Positions 5,656 through 7,282 of a DNA stretch of 7,282 nucleotides are shown here, one piece after another. How positions within the stretch are numbered: position 1 is the stretch's first letter; each line of letters begins with the position of its first letter. The notes under the pieces were generated by a model. It was given only the letters and a program-made list of their open reading frames with translations. It was not told the origin of the DNA and made no database searches. The stretch is from Bacteroidota bacterium (GTDB lineage Bacteria > Bacteroidota > Bacteroidia > Cytophagales > Cyclobacteriaceae), in the NCBI GenBank assembly GCA_023417955.1, contig JAEZDW010000330.1, forward strand, positions 1-7,282, read 5' to 3'. The position numbers and the translations under genes are program-made.

Positions 5656-7282
5656 CTAGAATAGTACCAACCGTTTAGTGGAGAGTGACTTTCCGTCATC
5701 GACAATAATCATATAGATACCCGCCACCCAGTCGCTAACATCTATAGTTTGTTCCCGGGCCGTATCGAAGGCATTCGAGTAAACCAACTTTCCCTGGGTG
5801 TTTATGATGGAAACCGTCGCGCCTGGCGCTTTCATCATTTTCAATGTTACATGTGAAGAAGCCGGATTTGGAAAAATGATCCAATCAGGTTCGAGTTGCG
5901 TTTCGGCTTCTGTCACTTCATCAGGGTATGCTACGGGTTGCGAGTAGGCCGAGCAACCTTCTTTGGAAACCGAGACCGAATATGTAGCGGGCTCTTCAGG
6001 TATCGCTATGAACGGATCAGTTGTACTTTGAAAAAAGAATCCATTGCGGTACCAAACGTAATGATCGGCGTCAGTTTCTGTGACCCTGAGCATTCCATCA
6101 CTGTAGTAAAAGGTAAGTTTAAAATTTATTTTCTTCACCTTAACCTCCAATGGCGTACCCTCGCATCCGTCTACGGTTTGTGTAACATAATAGCTTTCAT
6201 CCAGGGCCGGAACTTGAATATATTCGCCTCTACCTACCACGTTCTGGAGAGTCTGGTCGGAATACCACCTTAGGTCCGAACCGGATGCCCAAAGCGTTGC
6301 GCCCAAATCATTGCAAATTGTCAGCGGATTAGGAATTGAATAGTCTGGTACCGGCGGCCCGTCGAAAATTGTAATCTTGACAGGCCGCGGTATGCCACGA
6401 TATCCGTCAACGGTTTGCGTAACGTACACGGTCTGGCTTTCTGTGGGACGAAATTGACCCGACGCAAGCAACTGCGTCAAATTTTTGTCACTGTACCACT
6501 CCACGTCGGTTCCCGGCGCCGTCAGCGTTATCGTCCGCCCACAGCGATAGATTGTTGTATCCCGAACGTTCGGAGGTGGCGGGAGAAACGTAAATGTTCC
6601 TTCCGCGAAATCTGATCGCGCGAAAGACCCATCGACAGCCTGAACGCGCCACGTGTAGACTCCGACCAGGAGATTGTTGAAGGTGGCTATGCCCGTACTC
6701 TTACCGGGAAGAAGACGTATTGCTTTACCATTGTCCGGATTGTGGGCTCCCTTTGATAATGTTTTGCCATCGCGGATAAGGACAACATCATAAGTCAATG
6801 CTTTAGCCGGAGTGTGATCATCATGAGGCTTACTCCAGGTGAGATGAACTCCTGATGAATCCTGTGTGGCCGTCAGTCCCTCCGGGGCGCTGGGACGGGT
6901 ATTTGAAACTCCGTTCCCGTTTACGATCGTCTGATTTAGCAGGATTCTGGCCTTGCCTCCCTCTAATGGATTTATGCTGTAATAGTTGCTGATATAGATG
7001 TCGAGGTCGCCGTCGTCATCCCAGTCAATTATTGAGATCATCGGAGAGCCCCGTAGCGATGGGACATTAAGGGTCTGAAAACTATCGCTACCTTTGTTCA
7101 GCAGTATCGTCACCCCGGGCGAAGAGATTACCAGATCGGTCAGGCCATCATGGTCGAAGTCTGCCGAAACCAAAGACGGCTCGCCAGGCGTTAGTTCGAC
7201 TGCAACCTCTTCAAAATGAAGTGAACCATTCTCGTATCCTCTGTTCTTGTAGATCTTACTGTTGTAGTAAGAACTTGAAGAT
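5656..7282 (-). CDS. VCBS propeller-Fn3-Ig-like secreted protein with a T9SS sorting tail (5' end outside window)
   Basis: The reading frame is open to the right window edge, so only the last 541 residues are seen; the start and signal peptide lie outside. The visible part begins in a VCBS/FG-GAP propeller, with calcium loops DFDHDGLTD (visible residues 41-49) and DWDDDGDLD (86-94). A TTG at 7173 is not a credible start because the upstream residues (IYKNRGYENGSLHFEEV) are themselves normal propeller sequence. An Fn3 domain follows (about 129-232, YTWRVQAVDG). Next are two similar Ig-like repeats of the CHU_C-associated type (about 260-303 and 337-382), each with WYSD and YVTQTVDG, and a third divergent copy (about 408-450, VWYRNG). 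The C-terminal T9SS sorting domain starts near 466: WIIFPNPASS, VSIINTQGK, VAGIYMIIV and final RLVLF. Its propeller-Fn3 order matches the third gene of the cluster, so the two are probably paralogues with different C-terminal stalks. No enzyme motif is visible. Confidence 0.92.
   Translation of the reverse strand, partial: SSSSYYNSKIYKNRGYENGSLHFEEVAVELTPGEPSLVSADFDHDGLTDLVISSPGVTILLNKGSDSFQTLNVPSLRGSPMISIIDWDDDGDLDIYISNYYSINPLEGGKARILLNQTIVNGNGVSNTRPSAPEGLTATQDSSGVHLTWSKPHDDHTPAKALTYDVVLIRDGKTLSKGAHNPDNGKAIRLLPGKSTGIATFNNLLVGVYTWRVQAVDGSFARSDFAEGTFTFLPPPPNVRDTTIYRCGRTITLTAPGTDVEWYSDKNLTQLLASGQFRPTESQTVYVTQTVDGYRGIPRPVKITIFDGPPVPDYSIPNPLTICNDLGATLWASGSDLRWYSDQTLQNVVGRGEYIQVPALDESYYVTQTVDGCEGTPLEVKVKKINFKLTFYYSDGMLRVTETDADHYVWYRNGFFFQSTTDPFIAIPEEPATYSVSVSKEGCSAYSQPVAYPDEVTEAETQLEPDWIIFPNPASSHVTLKMMKAPGATVSIINTQGKLVYSNAFDTAREQTIDVSDWVAGIYMIIVDDGKSLSTKRLVLF
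6136..6504 (-). repeat. Tandem coding repeat of CHU_C-type Ig-like domains
   Basis: Two clearly related units lie at 6373-6504 and 6136-6273. Each encodes a WYSD strand near its start and the word YVTQTVDG near its end, followed by a Gly-Pro-containing turn. The second copy has DGCEG where the first has DGYRG, so the cysteine typical of this domain family is lost in copy one. A third, more divergent copy (VWYRNG to KEGCSAYSQPV) lies at about 5932-6060. The arrangement suggests internal duplication forming a stalk between the Fn3 domain and the sorting tail. Confidence 0.7.

Noticed and set aside
5896..6273. 125-codon plus-strand frame opposite the Ig-like repeats
   Set aside because: It is antisense to a well-supported domain region, and its Cys/Phe/Tyr-rich peptide has no recognisable family.
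7171..7173. TTG at 7173 as the start of the right-edge gene
   Set aside because: The frame continues open to the window edge with propeller-like residues upstream, so the gene clearly starts outside the window.

Overview
The window looks like a piece of a Bacteroidota chromosome, most likely a Cytophagales-type organism. The main evidence is three consecutive proteins that each end in a type IX secretion system (T9SS) C-terminal sorting domain. They also carry ectodomain modules typical of this phylum: VCBS/FG-GAP propeller blades, Fn3, PKD-like, CHU_C-type Ig-like and cadherin-like 'VNDPP' domains. No clear Shine-Dalgarno sequence precedes any gene, which is also usual for the phylum.

Left part (19-1059, + strand): a full-length mcrC, the nuclease subunit of a McrBC-type (type IV) modification-dependent restriction system. 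All expected PD-(D/E)xK residues are present. Its GTPase partner mcrB is expected immediately upstream, outside the window. At most its last few codons lie in bases 1-25.

Middle (1060-1715): about 650 bases without a convincing gene, between two convergent transcription units. It holds three CTTGAA words, then a structured palindromic block (about 1251-1362) that resembles the dispersed REP-like intergenic repeats I recall from Bacteroidota genomes. After that comes a more GC-rich stretch with one long stop-free frame but no recognisable protein. No convincing intrinsic terminator was found for either flanking unit.

Right part (1716-7282, - strand): a tight run of three genes read right to left, with gaps of 43 and 9 bases, so probably one operon. 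First is a VCBS-Fn3-Ig-like protein (cut by the right window edge), then a cadherin-like repeat protein, then a seven-bladed VCBS propeller with Fn3 and PKD-like modules. The two complete proteins have N-terminal signal peptides and all three have T9SS tails. They are therefore inferred to be exported through the Sec pathway and T9SS and then attached to, or released from, the cell surface. No catalytic domain is visible in any of them, so an adhesive, binding or structural role is the best guess. The outermost genes are linked to mcrC only by position.

No clearly new system can be demonstrated here. The items most worth following are the structured intergenic element and the three-gene secreted cassette.
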